Assembly: GCF_016469035.1 (NCBI RefSeq)
Contig: NZ_JAEHJZ010000018.1
Span: forward strand, 62,001-126,000
Direction of reading: 5' to 3'
Length of the DNA: 64,000 bases
Source of the DNA: Gelidibacter salicanalis
GTDB taxonomy: Bacteria; Bacteroidota; Bacteroidia; Flavobacteriales; Flavobacteriaceae
The translations under genes and the position numbers were made by a program. The notes under the pieces are model-generated. The model did no database searches. It had not been told where the DNA came from and worked only from the letters and a program-made list of their open reading frames with translations. This document shows positions 1-10,186 of the stretch, in pieces. Every line of letters starts with the position of its first letter. Positions within the stretch are counted from its first letter, which is position 1.

Positions 1-1
1 C

Positions 2-646
2 TATGTACATTTTGAGGCCTTAGGACATCCCTTAATCAATTCCGAAAAACGTGTATGTAATGATTTCTTCTCTCAAGGACACGGTGATGTTGTGATGATA
101 ACCGGGTCTAATATGGCAGGAAAAAGCACCTATTTAAGGTCGGTAGGTGTTAACATCGTTTTAGCATTGGCTGGAGCACCTTGTTGTGCAAAAAACGGTC
201 AGGTTTCTCACCTACAGCTCTATTCAAGTATGCGTACAGAGGATAATTTGCAAAAAGGGATTTCTTCTTTTTTTGCAGAATTAAGTAGAATTGAAAAAAT
301 GCTAAAATTGATAGAAAGTAGTCATAATGTATTCTTTCTTTTGGATGAGATGTTCAAGGGTACAAACTCAGAAGATAGACATAGGGGAGGTTTTTCATTT
401 ATCAATCAAATAAGTAAGCTCAAAACTTCAGGAATTATTGCAACGCACGATATTGAACTTGCAAAATTGGCTGAAAGAAGAAAGTTAGTTACAAATTATA
501 GTTTTAATAGTCATATCAAAGATGATTCAATGATTTTCAGCTACAAACTCGATCCAAGAATATGTAATGATTTCAATGCCAGTGAGCTTATGAGAAAAAG
601 TGGAATTAAAATTATATCTCATATTTCTAAAAGTGAAATCGAATAA
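2..646 (+). CDS. MutS-family ATPase, C-terminal part (5' end outside window)
   Basis: This is the C-terminal ATPase domain of a MutS-family protein. The frame is open to the left edge, so the start lies outside the window. Visible motifs are the MutS-typical GHPLI segment followed by a conserved RV.ND, a Walker A loop (GSNMAGKST) at about 101-130, a Walker B region with adjacent LLDE, and the switch-like ATHD. Family knowledge: MutS ATPases dimerise and couple ATP hydrolysis to DNA mismatch or branched-DNA recognition. In flavobacteria many such proteins are MutS-related paralogues of about 600 residues rather than the main repair MutS. The mismatch-recognition domain is not visible here, so paralogue and true MutS cannot be told apart. 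The GTG at 92 is an internal codon, not a start, because homology begins upstream of it. Confidence 0.9.
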   Translation, partial: YVHFEALGHPLINSEKRVCNDFFSQGHGDVVMITGSNMAGKSTYLRSVGVNIVLALAGAPCCAKNGQVSHLQLYSSMRTEDNLQKGISSFFAELSRIEKMLKLIESSHNVFFLLDEMFKGTNSEDRHRGGFSFINQISKLKTSGIIATHDIELAKLAERRKLVTNYSFNSHIKDDSMIFSYKLDPRICNDFNASELMRKSGIKIISHISKSEIE

Positions 647-1195
647 AACCGTGGCCATATAACCTTTGTGATTATTGTCTAACTCCTTAAAGATTAATGC
701 TTCTCATTGCGTTTTTTTGTGGCTTTCTTTTAATTTAGATCCATATAGGAAAAACCTCTGTGTATGGTTTGCTACAGTTTACGCAACCAATCGTGGCATT
801 TTGGCTGATTTCTACTTTATTTTAATCATCGGTTTGGTAGTTACAGTCATTATAATCTTTGGAATGAACAGCCTTGAAATTGCCTGCCAGATAGTAACAA
901 TCTTAGCACCTTAATTTTTTTAGATAGGTTTTAGAAATGGTCTCCAGATTTATGATTCAAATGTATAGGGTCTCAGAATTTTTTATACTTCCGGACAAAG
1001 TAGATGTTAAATTGTTAAATTCGCGTAGTGGTAGTTTATATTCGATTTTTTAAATAGCAATCAATTTTTTCCTAAATCTCTGTGTAAATTTTAAGCTGTA
1101 CTTTTTCTTTAAACTTCAATTAATATCGAAATTACTGAGATTGTAATTACCTATGGTTGCTATGGAGCTGAAATTAAATTCAAAAACCTCATTTT
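647..1195. other. Intergenic region without a convincing gene
   Basis: This 549-base AT-rich gap separates the MutS-family gene from the small membrane protein. A 79-codon open frame with a TTG start (675-914) encodes a hydrophobic tail but has no recognisable family and no convincing start, so it is not called. No tRNA, strong hairpin or repeat was seen. Confidence 0.5.
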
Positions 1196-1609
1196 ATGAA
1201 TAGAATACTCAAGTTGACATTAATTGGTGTAATTGGGGCTATAGTGCTAATGTTGGCGTTAAAACTAGTAATGATTTTAAATGGTAACCAAGCCTATATT
1301 CTGCTTTTTAATTTTGATTATATTCCTGTAATCAATACTTTAAAACCGGTTTGGCTCTTTGGCTACATCTTTCATTTTTTAACTTGTATTATCAGCGTCA
1401 TTGCGCTTTTCTATATTCTTGGTGCATTTTATAAAAGGATCATGATGTATGTGCTGGTCTACGCGATAGGCGGCGGTGCACTGTATTTTTTAACAGCGTT
1501 ATCTGATCAGCCACCCGCACCCAACGATGTGATGGCGTGGATTTATTGGACCATTGCGCACGCCCTGTTTGGTTTTGTAGTGGGCTATTTGGTTAAAAAA
1601 TGGATATAG
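1196..1609 (+). CDS. Small four-helix integral membrane protein, unknown function
   Basis: A 137-residue protein made almost entirely of hydrophobic segments at roughly residues 5-28, 48-75, 80-102 and 115-134, which suggests four membrane helices. It ends in a basic VKKWI tail, which would favour a cytoplasmic C-terminus. No catalytic motif or signal peptide is apparent. The ATG at 1196 directly precedes a basic-then-hydrophobic N-terminus and there is no better start nearby. It stands alone on the plus strand and converges with the DUF72 gene. I do not recognise a characterised family, so function is left open. Confidence 0.7.
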   Translation: MNRILKLTLIGVIGAIVLMLALKLVMILNGNQAYILLFNFDYIPVINTLKPVWLFGYIFHFLTCIISVIALFYILGAFYKRIMMYVLVYAIGGGALYFLTALSDQPPAPNDVMAWIYWTIAHALFGFVVGYLVKKWI

Positions 1610-1732
1610 ATGATGAATACTTCAACGCTTCTTTTGGGGACTTATTGACCCTTTGAATTTTACTTTTCTTATCTGGCAGACTATTGAAACAGGTGGCATA
1701 GGTTCTGGTAATTTTTAATGATAGTAGTGTTG

Positions 1733-2488
1733 CTATCGCACCTTTTCATTTAAGTCCTGCAAATTGTTGAAAGCGTTGCCCATAGTATTGTTAAAATAGG
1801 CATAGACCATTTTCTCCTCTCCAATCCATTGTTTTATATATTGAGCATGTTCCATTAAGAATTTATCGCTGTAATTACCACGGTACCGTGGGTCTGGTCC
1901 ATGAAAACGAAGATAAACGATGTTGCTTTTTATTTGATGCCATTGCAAAGAAGGTTCAGACAAGTCATGTAGCACTATGGTAGTGTTATGCTTCAGAAGC
2001 AATTTGCTTACTTGCGGATGGGACCAAGACGAATTCCTGAATTCTAAGCAAATGTTCCAAGGTTGGTTTTGTCCAATCTCTCCAATGATCTCCAATAATT
2101 TTACCAGTTGATCTAAATTATGAATAGTCAATGATGGTGGAAATTGCGCTAACAAACATCCTTTTTTAGTCCCAATATTGCCAACGACATCCATAAAATT
2201 AACGACATCTTTTACGGCAAACGCCAACCCAGGCGCATGGGTGATTGATTTTGAAATCTTGAATGTAAATCGAAAACCTTCAGGTACATCTGCCGCCCAA
2301 TTGAGAACAGTAGTGGGTTTAGGCAATTTATAAAAGGTACTATTGATTTCGACACTATTAAATAGTGATGCATAATATTGCAATCGGCTTTTATTTTGAA
2401 ACTCTGCCGGAAACTGAGATTTGTTGACCGGAAGGACCACGCCGCTGGTTCCGGAGTAGAATAAATTATTAACTGCTGACATAGCCAT
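1733..2488 (-). CDS. DUF72 family protein (YecE-like TIM barrel)
   Basis: A 251-residue protein of the DUF72/YecE family. Supporting features are the N-terminal GTSG motif, then NSVEINSTFYKLP and FTFKISKSITH in the first third, the LAQFPPSL segment in the middle, CLEFRN..W and the late YLRFHGP motif. Together these are characteristic of this TIM-barrel family. Biochemical function in the family is poorly defined, so no reaction is assigned. The length is normal. Two in-frame ATG codons lie two residues apart (2488 and 2482) and cannot be distinguished. It lies 77 bases downstream of the UvrA-like gene on the same strand and may be co-transcribed with it. Confidence 0.88.
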   Translation of the reverse strand: MAMSAVNNLFYSGTSGVVLPVNKSQFPAEFQNKSRLQYYASLFNSVEINSTFYKLPKPTTVLNWAADVPEGFRFTFKISKSITHAPGLAFAVKDVVNFMDVVGNIGTKKGCLLAQFPPSLTIHNLDQLVKLLEIIGEIGQNQPWNICLEFRNSSWSHPQVSKLLLKHNTTIVLHDLSEPSLQWHQIKSNIVYLRFHGPDPRYRGNYSDKFLMEHAQYIKQWIGEEKMVYAYFNNTMGNAFNNLQDLNEKVR

Positions 2489-2565
2489 ATATAGGAGTGT
2501 TTTTAGACAAAATACAAGACTTATTATAGAAGGGATTACTGATATCTCTTCAATTCCATAAAAAA

Positions 2566-5115
2566 TTAATTGACATGTTCCATCAAACTTACATGACGCT
2601 TCAAATATAGGGCCGTTTTGCTTTGCAGATTGTTTGCAACCTTTTCCGGAGTTCCTGTCGCCACAATTTTGCCACCTTCATCCCCAGCACCCGGTCCTAT
2701 GTCTATAACCCAATCACTATCTGCAATAACTTGCATGTCATGCTCTACTACAATAACCGTATTGCCTGCATTTACTAATTTTGACAGCTGAAGTTGTAGT
2801 TTTTCTACATCAGTAGGATGCAGACCTGTAGTAGGTTCATCTAAAATATAAATAGTATGTCCTTTGCTCTGACGGTGCAATTCTGTAGCGAGTTTTATAC
2901 GTTGTGCCTCGCCGCCAGAAAGCTCCGTTGCAGGCTGGCCTAAGCGTAGATATCCAAGTCCAACTTCCTGCAGCACGTTTAAGGCTCGATTGATCCGCTC
3001 TTCGTCCTTAAAAAATTCCTGTGCTTCATTGACGGTCATCTTTAAAACTTCAGCAATGTTTTTTTTATGGTATTTGACTTCTAAAGTTTCTGCATTATAG
3101 CGCGTTCCTTTACACACGGGGCACGGGGCATAGACACTTGGCAAAAACAAGAGTTCCACCATCACAAAACCTTCACCTTCACAATTTGGACAACGACCTT
3201 TACCCACGTTAAATGAAAATCGGCCAGCGTTATATTGGCGTCTCTTAGCGAGCTCAGTAAAAGCAAATAACTTTCGGACCACATCAAACAAGCCGGTGTA
3301 GGTGGCAAGGTTAGAGCGAGGGGTTCTACCAATGGGTTTTTGATTGACCACCACCATTCGTTTGATATGTTCTGCACCTTCAGTAATGCTGCCACCTAAA
3401 GTAGGGATCGCCTCTTCTTGCAAGGCATCTTCAATGACCTCCTCTGTAGTGGTTTCCTTTCCTAAATTGTTTGAGAGTAATTCCACCAATACCTGACTGA
3501 CCAAACTGCTTTTACCAGAACCTGAAACACCCGTAACACTAGTCAAAACTCCTAACGGGAAAGACACGTCCAAGTTTTTCAAATTATTTCTTGTAACGTC
3601 CTTTAATGTTAACCATCCCGACGGAGAGCGAGCAATGGATTTTTTATGCGGATGCTCATTAAATAAGTGAGTTCCGGTTTTGGAGCGTGCAACGTTTCTT
3701 AAACCTTCAGGAGGTCCGCTGTACAAAATTTCACCACCACCTTCACCTGCGTCTGGACCAACATCTACAATCCAATCGGCATGACGGATTACATCCAGTT
3801 CATGTTCCACCACAAAAAGTGAATTTCCGGAGGCTTTTAGTCCATTCAAGGCCTTTAGCAACGCTTCAGTATCTGCCGGATGGAGTCCAGCAGAAGGCTC
3901 GTCCAACACATACACCACTCCAAATAAATTACTCCGTACTTGTGTGGCTAGCCTTAAACGTTGATGTTCACCAGGAGATAGCGTAGGGGTGCTCCGCTCT
4001 AAGGATAAATAACCAAGTCCTAAGTCCATCAGAACATGGAGTCTGGCCACAAGATCTTCTGCAATACGTTGGGCTACGATTGCTTTTTCCTCATGATTCT
4101 TTGCTAATTTTTTAAGGCCGGGAGCGGTGCCATCACCATAGGAAGAGAACATAGCAAGCAATTTCTTTAACGGAAGTCGTGACATCTCCACAATATCATA
4201 TCCTGAAAAAGAAATAGAAAGAGATTCAGGATTTAGACGTTTCCCATTACAGGTAGGGCAAGCGCTACTCAGCATGTATTGTGATACCCGCTTTTTCATC
4301 AGTGTACTTTGTGTGTTTGCAAAGGTGTGGAGCACATATTTTTTGGCTCCTGTAAATGTCCCCATATAACTAGGTTCCATCTTGTTTTTAATGGCGCGTT
4401 GCACTTCTTCACGGCTGAATCCAGGATAGACCGGCACCTTCGGCTTGTCAGTGGTAAATAAGATCCAGTCCCGATCTTTCTTGCTAATGTTTTTCCATGG
4501 AATATCCACGTCATACCCAAGCGTGGTTAAGATATCGCGAAAATTTTGTCCTTGCCAGGCTGAGGGCCAAGCGGCAATTGCTCTTTCTCTAATGGTAAGG
4601 CTATCGTCAGGAACCATGCTTTTTTCAGTCACTTCGTACACCTTTCCTAGTCCGTGACATTGCGGACATGCACCTTCAGGAGTATTTGCTGAAAATGATT
4701 CGGCGTATAAAATGGATTGTCCCGGCGGATAATCGCCCGCTCTGGAATAAAGCATCCGCAACAAATTGGATAGGGTGGTTACAGACCCCACTGAAGAGCG
4801 GGTAGTGGAGGAGCCGCGTTGCTGCTGTAGAGCAACTGCGGGAGGTAAGCCCTCAATTTGATCAACCTCAGGGATTGGCATTTGATGAAAAAGACGTCTT
4901 GCATAAGGCGATACGGACTCAAGGTAGCGTCGTTGCGCTTCGGCATATAAGGTGCCAAAGGCTAAAGACGATTTACCAGAGCCCGAAACACCGGTAAATA
5001 CGACCAGCGCATCCCGTGGAATTTCAATACTTATATTTTTAAGATTATGTTGACGGGCGCCACGTAGTGTAACAAAACCTTTTTTTTGTGAAGCATGGTC
5101 ATTGGGTTGATTCAT
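2566..5115 (-). CDS. UvrA-like ABC ATPase (UvrA2-type excinuclease subunit A paralogue)
   Basis: An 849-residue soluble ABC ATPase of the UvrA family, which recognises DNA damage in nucleotide excision repair. It has two ATPase halves: the first Walker A (GVSGSGKSS) at residues 42-50 and a second GVSGSGKSS near residue 530. Each half has a signature, LSPGEHQR in the first and the canonical LSGGEAQR in the second, plus LDEP Walker B motifs. Several CxxC zinc-finger pairs are visible (CPQC, CPTC, CPNC, CPVC). It is about 90 residues shorter than canonical UvrA (about 940), and the region after the first Walker A looks too short for a UvrB-binding domain. That fits the class II (UvrA2) group, some members of which are linked to drug or DNA-damage tolerance. 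That assignment is inference from length and signature. Confidence 0.9.
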   Translation of the reverse strand: MNQPNDHASQKKGFVTLRGARQHNLKNISIEIPRDALVVFTGVSGSGKSSLAFGTLYAEAQRRYLESVSPYARRLFHQMPIPEVDQIEGLPPAVALQQQRGSSTTRSSVGSVTTLSNLLRMLYSRAGDYPPGQSILYAESFSANTPEGACPQCHGLGKVYEVTEKSMVPDDSLTIRERAIAAWPSAWQGQNFRDILTTLGYDVDIPWKNISKKDRDWILFTTDKPKVPVYPGFSREEVQRAIKNKMEPSYMGTFTGAKKYVLHTFANTQSTLMKKRVSQYMLSSACPTCNGKRLNPESLSISFSGYDIVEMSRLPLKKLLAMFSSYGDGTAPGLKKLAKNHEEKAIVAQRIAEDLVARLHVLMDLGLGYLSLERSTPTLSPGEHQRLRLATQVRSNLFGVVYVLDEPSAGLHPADTEALLKALNGLKASGNSLFVVEHELDVIRHADWIVDVGPDAGEGGGEILYSGPPEGLRNVARSKTGTHLFNEHPHKKSIARSPSGWLTLKDVTRNNLKNLDVSFPLGVLTSVTGVSGSGKSSLVSQVLVELLSNNLGKETTTEEVIEDALQEEAIPTLGGSITEGAEHIKRMVVVNQKPIGRTPRSNLATYTGLFDVVRKLFAFTELAKRRQYNAGRFSFNVGKGRCPNCEGEGFVMVELLFLPSVYAPCPVCKGTRYNAETLEVKYHKKNIAEVLKMTVNEAQEFFKDEERINRALNVLQEVGLGYLRLGQPATELSGGEAQRIKLATELHRQSKGHTIYILDEPTTGLHPTDVEKLQLQLSKLVNAGNTVIVVEHDMQVIADSDWVIDIGPGAGDEGGKIVATGTPEKVANNLQSKTALYLKRHVSLMEHVN

Positions 5116-5543
5116 AATAATAACTACTTTTTTTATATGGAGGATAACTTAATAAATACTTTTTTTAAAACTATATAATTGAGATACGGTGAAGCGCTTC
5201 AGCACCATAGAGAAATTTTATCTTACGTCTTGAATTCAGTTGAATGATGTCACACAGACAGGGTCAACGATTCATCAATGCTAACAGCCTATTGGCGATT
5301 AAAAAATGACAAATGTAAACAAACACTGAGAAGAGCAAAGATGGGTTTATTAAGTTTAAATAGCGCATTTGAAGTAGGTCCACTCAAAGTAAATTAGGAA
5401 TAGGAGAAGAGCAAAAGAACTCTATTACCTAAAATATTCCAGTGCCCTACTATAATAAAAGGCAGATTTAAACATTTTGGGGATGTCAGGAAGTAAACAT
5501 AACTTCCTGACTCAAATTTTTATCTTGGCTATGGGTTTGAAAC
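5116..5543. other. Intergenic gap between UvrA-like gene and frameshifted small gene
   Basis: A 428-base gap containing no supported coding sequence. It should carry the minus-strand promoter of the UvrA-like gene near its left end and holds a strong inverted repeat at 5485-5511, annotated separately. Confidence 0.5.
5485..5511. terminator. Perfect 10-bp stem-loop downstream of the frameshifted gene
   Basis: GTCAGGAAGT (5485-5494) is perfectly complementary to ACTTCCTGAC (5502-5511), with a 7-base loop between. It lies about 30 bases past the stop codon of the minus-strand gene at 5544. No long T-run follows on the minus strand, so it may be a weak terminator or a 3' stabilising hairpin. Confidence 0.55.
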
Positions 5544-5901
5544 TTACAACTTTTGATCGTCAGCATTAGGTGTCACAATGTAATCATTCTGAATGTTGCT
5601 CTCTGGAATTGCCTTCATAAAACTATGGATCGCGTTGTCTGCATTCGCTCCGTAACTTGCCAATAATGTTCCCTTACTTCCGTCCATGGTTTGAATGACG
5701 TACAATAGAGACATATCTGACGGATTACTCATGCCCTCAAAACGATGTTCCTTTAAAATGGTAACCTCATGAAGGCGAATAGAGATGCTTTGAGACGACA
5801 TTCTCCAATTGATCATCAACTATGCGATATTGATCCGTAAAACCCACAGCTTCATAGCGGTTAATATAGTCTAATTCGTTTTTGGTAGAATCATTGTTCA
5901 T
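5544..5901 (-). pseudogene. Small conserved Bacteroidota protein, broken by a 1-base frameshift
   Basis: The C-terminal part (5544 to about 5771) reads HEVTILKEHRFEGMSNPSD, then SLLYVI..DGSKGTLL..YG. That pattern is known in a small Bacteroidota family often labelled phosphoribosylpyrophosphate synthetase-like or hypothetical. The matching N-terminal part starts with ATG at 5901 (MNNDSTKNELDYINRYEAVG...) in a different frame and hits a stop just after KHLYSP. Removing one base of the AA pair at 5772-5773 joins the two into a single reading frame of 118 residues with a continuous family pattern. So the gene appears inactivated by a single-base insertion, unless this is a sequencing error. A start at the internal ATG codons near 5816 would give only the truncated protein. 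Confidence 0.75.
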
Positions 5902-6556
5902 AAGGCTCTGGATTTTGATTAAAATTCGCTTCTAAAAAGAAGAAAGTTAAAGGTCTGAACTAAAAGCAACGCATCCTATCACAAACCAATAAATTATTAA
6001 TCGAATACATTAAACTATGAAAATTGCTGTATAAACTACAGGATCACTACTACTGATTTTAATATCCTGAGGTATAAGTAACGTGTGGGAGATTTTGTTT
6101 AGAGTCACAAACCTGCTCAATGGCAAGGTTGAGTCAATCCTCCCCATATTTCTGGCAAAAAGGGACGAAAAAGTAAGAAAGGCTACATATAGCAGTTTTT
6201 TAGATTGATATTAAACGATATTATTTGGTGCCTTTTGTAGGACTTTTCGCGGAGAAAGAGGAACTATCCAAATTCCCATTTTTACAGCATTTAGAGGGCT
6301 TAAAACGACCCTCAAAATTTAGTGACCCCGAATTAGCCCCTTTTTAACAAAAGTTTGGGAATTTTATTTAATTTATGCCTCTTTGGCGTCAAAACATACT
6401 GAAATGGGTCATTTTTCAAGGCTAGTTAATTTTTATGATTACCTCAATTTGCAACAATTTTAAATTCTATTTTTAAATAGTAACATATAACTAATATTTT
6501 GGTCGTTTAAAACCTTGGTAGTTCCATAGAAAATAAAATAAAATCGAAGTAACCAA
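5902..6556. other. Long non-coding gap at the edge of the xylan locus
   Basis: This 655-base stretch separates housekeeping genes from the first xylan operon. I found no credible open frame, tRNA or hairpin. It contains a locally less AT-rich patch (about 6230-6400) that may be a decayed gene or intergenic repeat, but no family is recognisable. Confidence 0.4.
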
Positions 6557-7594
6557 CTAATCGGTATATGGTTTTAGAGGAACAATAGTTCCATCAACAT
6601 TATAAGTTATTTCAGCTAATTTCACAGATCTTAAATGGGTAACTCCATTTGATAAACTTGAGTCATGGTAAAATAAATACCATTTATTTTCGACTTCACA
6701 AATGGAATGGTGGCTCGTCCAACCAACCACAGGTTCTAATAGTATCCCTTGGAAGGTAAATGGACCATAAGGATTATCGCCTATTGCATAACAAATAAGA
6801 TGTGTATCACCGGTAGAATATGAGAAATAATAGTTACCGTTGTATTTGTGCATCCACGAGGCTTCAAAAAAGCGTCTGCCAATATCTCCGGCTAATAGTA
6901 AATTACCCGCCGCGTCTAAAATTTCCAATTGTTTTGGAGATTCAGAAAATTCTAATAAATCATCCGTTAGTTTTGCGACAAGTGGTAATAACGCAGGCTC
7001 ATTATCTTTAGGAATGAAGGCCGTAGGATTTTTAGGCTCATCTGGATTAAAACTTTCAGATCTCCAACGTTGTAATTGGCCGCCCCATAGACCTCCAAAG
7101 TACATATAATAGTTGCCATCATCATCTTTAAAAACAGCAGGGTCTATGGAGAAACTGCCTTTAATTGCTTCGGGTTGTGCTGTAAATGGACCTGTTGGTG
7201 AAGCACTTATGGCGACACCAATTCTAAAGATTCCATCATAAGCTTTCGCCGGAAAAAACAAATAGTATTTGCCATCTTTTTCATGAGCATCTGGAGCCCA
7301 TAGCTGTTTTTCAGCCCAAGGAATGTCTTTCACATGTAGCGCTACACCGTTATCTACAGCTTCACTATTTATGGAATCCATAGAAATAACATGGTAATCT
7401 TCCATTGCAAAATGACTTCCTAAATCATCGAATGCTTCTCCTGCGTCGATATCATGGGATGGGTAAATATATATTTTTCCATTAAAAACATGCGCCGATG
7501 GATCTGCAGTATATATGTGAGAAATTAGGGGTTTAGAAATTGCTTTTTTATTTAATTCTGTAAAGTCAATATGTTTAACAGTATCTTCTGGCAT
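6557..7594 (-). CDS. Glycoside hydrolase family 43 (cytoplasmic beta-xylosidase / arabinofuranosidase type)
   Basis: A 345-residue five-bladed-propeller enzyme of family GH43. The expected catalytic triad is visible: general base D31 in TADPSAHVF, the pKa-modulating D151 in SIDPAVF, and the general acid E244 in FFEASWMHKY. There is no signal peptide, so it should act in the cytoplasm. It is the last gene of a minus-strand operon, 12 bases after the GPH transporter. That suggests it cleaves imported xylo-oligosaccharides (inference). Sequence style fits the GH43 xylosidase/exo-oligoxylanase group, but beta-xylosidase and alpha-L-arabinofuranosidase activities cannot be separated by eye. A disrupted near-copy exists at 43878-44897. 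Confidence 0.92.
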   Translation of the reverse strand: MPEDTVKHIDFTELNKKAISKPLISHIYTADPSAHVFNGKIYIYPSHDIDAGEAFDDLGSHFAMEDYHVISMDSINSEAVDNGVALHVKDIPWAEKQLWAPDAHEKDGKYYLFFPAKAYDGIFRIGVAISASPTGPFTAQPEAIKGSFSIDPAVFKDDDGNYYMYFGGLWGGQLQRWRSESFNPDEPKNPTAFIPKDNEPALLPLVAKLTDDLLEFSESPKQLEILDAAGNLLLAGDIGRRFFEASWMHKYNGNYYFSYSTGDTHLICYAIGDNPYGPFTFQGILLEPVVGWTSHHSICEVENKWYLFYHDSSLSNGVTHLRSVKLAEITYNVDGTIVPLKPYTD

Positions 7595-7606
7595 TGTATT
7601 AAAATT

Positions 7607-9043
7607 TTAATTGATTCTTCTTTCTTTTAAATCCTTTTCAATTTGTACTTCCATGTTTTTATTTATTTCATAGAAAAACAAAAGTCCCGTACCTACTAAA
7701 AAAGGAATTGCAGCGTAAATGCTAACAAGCATTTTTGTACCTAAAATGGCGTCATCCGATTGTATTGGAAGATCAGCGTTATATCCATAACTGCCTAAAA
7801 TCCCGGTGACAAGGGCACTTCCAATACTTAATCCGCCTTTTAATCCAACCATCATTGCTGAAAATATAATAGCTGTGGCGCGGCGGTTTGTTTTCCATTC
7901 AGAATAATCCGCTACGTCTGCAATCATTGCCCATAAAAGAGGAATGGTAATTCCGTAGAAAAAGCCGTGAAATATTTGTGATAGAAACATCAAACCAACG
8001 GCAGTTGATGGAATGATATAAAAGGCTAAAATAAATAATGTTGAAACAAATAAGAAGATTCCAAAAATGTTACGTTTTCCATATCTATCAGCTAAACCTT
8101 TGGAAAACATAATCCCTACAATCATAAAGCTAATGCCACCGGCATTAAATAATCCAAAGCCGGCAGAAACAGGATTTCCACTAAAAAAATTGAATCCAAT
8201 TCCTGATAAAAATGCCAAAATGGGTTCTAAAAATTGAGTCAACGCAGTTTCATCAACATAGTTTTCAAAATAATACACATACGAGCCTCCTTTGATTGCT
8301 AAGGTTATAAACACCAATGCGGTTAAAACAAGCATGAGTATCCAAGGTCTATTTTTTACTAAATCTCCTATGTCTTCTTTAAGAGTTGATTTTTGTTCAG
8401 GTTTAGGAACAATACGTTCTTTTGTAGTGAAAAATGTAATTAGCAACATAACAGATCCAATAATTGCCAACCAAGTCATTACTATTTCAATTCCCACAGC
8501 TTTGTCTCCACCACCAGCAGTTTCAATTATTGGCAACATAAATACTTGAACAAAAAATTGAGCTACCATTACAGCCACAAAACGATACGATGAAATGCTG
8601 TTACGTTCACCCATATTACCCGTAATAACACCACTTAAAGCCGAATAGGGCAAATTATTGGCGGCGTATAGCATCAATAATAGGGTATAGGTAATTACAG
8701 CATAAATAACTTTTCCTTTGTAACTAAAATCCGGAGTGCTAAAGGCTAGTAAAGCCACAATTCCCAATGGTACTGCCGTCCATAAAATCCAAGGACGAAA
8801 TTTACCCCATCTGGTATTGGTTCTATCGGCAATTGCACCCATAATTGGATTAAAAGCAAAAGCTGCAACAAGACCCACCGATAGTATGATTATGGAAGCA
8901 TCGTTGGGTTTAAGACCATAAATATCTGTATAGAAATAGGCTAAATAAGTCATTAATGTTTGGAAAACAAGGTTTGCTGCCAAGTCTCCAAGACTATATC
9001 CTATTTTTTCTTTTACTGATAACTTTTGCATATTAGTCGTCAT
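7607..9043 (-). CDS. GPH-family sugar:cation symporter (xyloside/xylo-oligosaccharide type)
   Basis: A 478-residue inner-membrane transporter with about 12 hydrophobic helices. The N-terminus carries KIGYSLGDLAAN and the segment ADRTNTRWGKFRPWILW, hallmarks of the glycoside-pentoside-hexuronide (GPH, MelB/XynB-like) group of the major facilitator superfamily. Family members move disaccharides or pentosides with Na+ or H+. It sits between a GH10 xylanase (gap 3 bases) and a cytoplasmic GH43 enzyme (gap 12 bases). The likely cargo is therefore short xylo-oligosaccharides released outside the inner membrane. Substrate is inferred from context only. Confidence 0.9.
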   Translation of the reverse strand: MTTNMQKLSVKEKIGYSLGDLAANLVFQTLMTYLAYFYTDIYGLKPNDASIIILSVGLVAAFAFNPIMGAIADRTNTRWGKFRPWILWTAVPLGIVALLAFSTPDFSYKGKVIYAVITYTLLLMLYAANNLPYSALSGVITGNMGERNSISSYRFVAVMVAQFFVQVFMLPIIETAGGGDKAVGIEIVMTWLAIIGSVMLLITFFTTKERIVPKPEQKSTLKEDIGDLVKNRPWILMLVLTALVFITLAIKGGSYVYYFENYVDETALTQFLEPILAFLSGIGFNFFSGNPVSAGFGLFNAGGISFMIVGIMFSKGLADRYGKRNIFGIFLFVSTLFILAFYIIPSTAVGLMFLSQIFHGFFYGITIPLLWAMIADVADYSEWKTNRRATAIIFSAMMVGLKGGLSIGSALVTGILGSYGYNADLPIQSDDAILGTKMLVSIYAAIPFLVGTGLLFFYEINKNMEVQIEKDLKERRIN

Positions 9044-9046
9044 AAT

Positions 9047-10186
9047 CTATTTATTTTTTAAGGCTAATACACTGTGATAGGCTTTTTTAGGTTCATAGTT
9101 TCTATCAAACAATAAAGGGTGATTAGTTCTGCCTTTTATGGGCCAATTATTTAACCAAGAATGATCGTCATTCACACCCCAAAATGTCACTCTATCTATC
9201 TTATCTTTATGTTTGAGGAAAAGTTTAAAAATATCTTCATAACGTTTGGCTAACTGAGTTTGCGCTGAATCTGTAAGTTTTATAGGATATGGATTCATTT
9301 TGGGGTCGCTCTCAAACTGCTCATAACTTTGCTCAACAGCTGCACCGTCCAAATCCCAAGGGTTTGGAAGCGCGGTAATGTCTAATTCAGTAAAACTGAC
9401 TTTAACTCCAAGATCGGAGTATGCAATAATACTATTCTCAATGTCTTCAATAGAAGGACCAAGCAAACTCCAATGGGCTTGCATGCCAACCCCATCTATT
9501 TTTATGCCTTCCTCTTGAAGTGATTTTACAAGTTTAACAACTCCAGCTCTTTTTTCAGGTTTCCATAAATTATAATCATTATATATGAGCTTAGCGTCGG
9601 GATCAGTTTCAGCAGCTATTTTAAAAGCATATGCAATATATTTTTCACCCATTAATTTTAAAAATAGAGATTCCCTCAACGTCCCATCTTCGTTCAAAGC
9701 TTCATTTACAACATCCCACGTATCAATTCTGCCTTTATATCTTCCTGCAACTTTAGTTATATGAGTCTTAATGGTATTGGCCAATGTTGCACTATCTTTA
9801 ATAGTATGTACCCAGGGTGCCAGTTGACTATGCCATAATAGGGTATGACCAACAATGTGCATATTATTTTTTTCTCCTAATGCAACATATTTATCAGCTG
9901 TTTCAAAATAATAAGAATCTTTTTCCGGATGAATTTGCTCCCATTTCATATCGTTTTCTGGTGAAATGGAATTAAACTCCTTTTTAAGAAGTGCGTTTGA
10001 TAAAGAATCCGTTTGATTTATTTGAGACCTACTGATGGCAGCTCCGATTAAGAAATCGTTTTTAAATGATTCTTTAAGAGAAATCAGTGACGTAGTGGTG
10101 TCTTTTTTTTCTGTATTGTTTTTACAATTAAAAAAAAGAGGAAAAGCTAACAAAAGTAAAAATAGTGTCGATGGTTTATGAGTCAT
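9047..10186 (-). CDS. GH10 endo-beta-1,4-xylanase, lipoprotein
   Basis: A 379-residue GH10 enzyme, first gene of the minus-strand operon. The N-terminus is a lipoprotein signal with Cys21 after a hydrophobic stretch. GH10 landmarks are ENDMKWE near residue 80, GHTLLWHSQ at 113-121, acid/base E162 in WDVVNEAL, and nucleophile E267 in FTELDI. The family hydrolyses internal beta-1,4 linkages of xylan with retention. As a lipoprotein it should face the periplasm or the cell surface. Length fits a single catalytic module without extra binding domains. Its closest relatives in this window are the three GH10 proteins at 37.7-41.6 kb; the one at 37720 shares the most local motifs. Confidence 0.95.
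   Translation of the reverse strand: MTHKPSTLFLLLLAFPLFFNCKNNTEKKDTTTSLISLKESFKNDFLIGAAISRSQINQTDSLSNALLKKEFNSISPENDMKWEQIHPEKDSYYFETADKYVALGEKNNMHIVGHTLLWHSQLAPWVHTIKDSATLANTIKTHITKVAGRYKGRIDTWDVVNEALNEDGTLRESLFLKLMGEKYIAYAFKIAAETDPDAKLIYNDYNLWKPEKRAGVVKLVKSLQEEGIKIDGVGMQAHWSLLGPSIEDIENSIIAYSDLGVKVSFTELDITALPNPWDLDGAAVEQSYEQFESDPKMNPYPIKLTDSAQTQLAKRYEDIFKLFLKHKDKIDRVTFWGVNDDHSWLNNWPIKGRTNHPLLFDRNYEPKKAYHSVLALKNK

Noticed and set aside
675-914. 79-codon plus-strand frame with TTG start and a hydrophobic C-terminus
   Set aside because: No recognisable family, no ribosome binding site, improbable start, and composition like the surrounding AT-rich spacer.
3162-4657. Several open frames of 70-99 codons on both strands within the UvrA-like gene
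   Set aside because: They overlap a clearly conserved coding sequence in other frames and show no protein-family signal.
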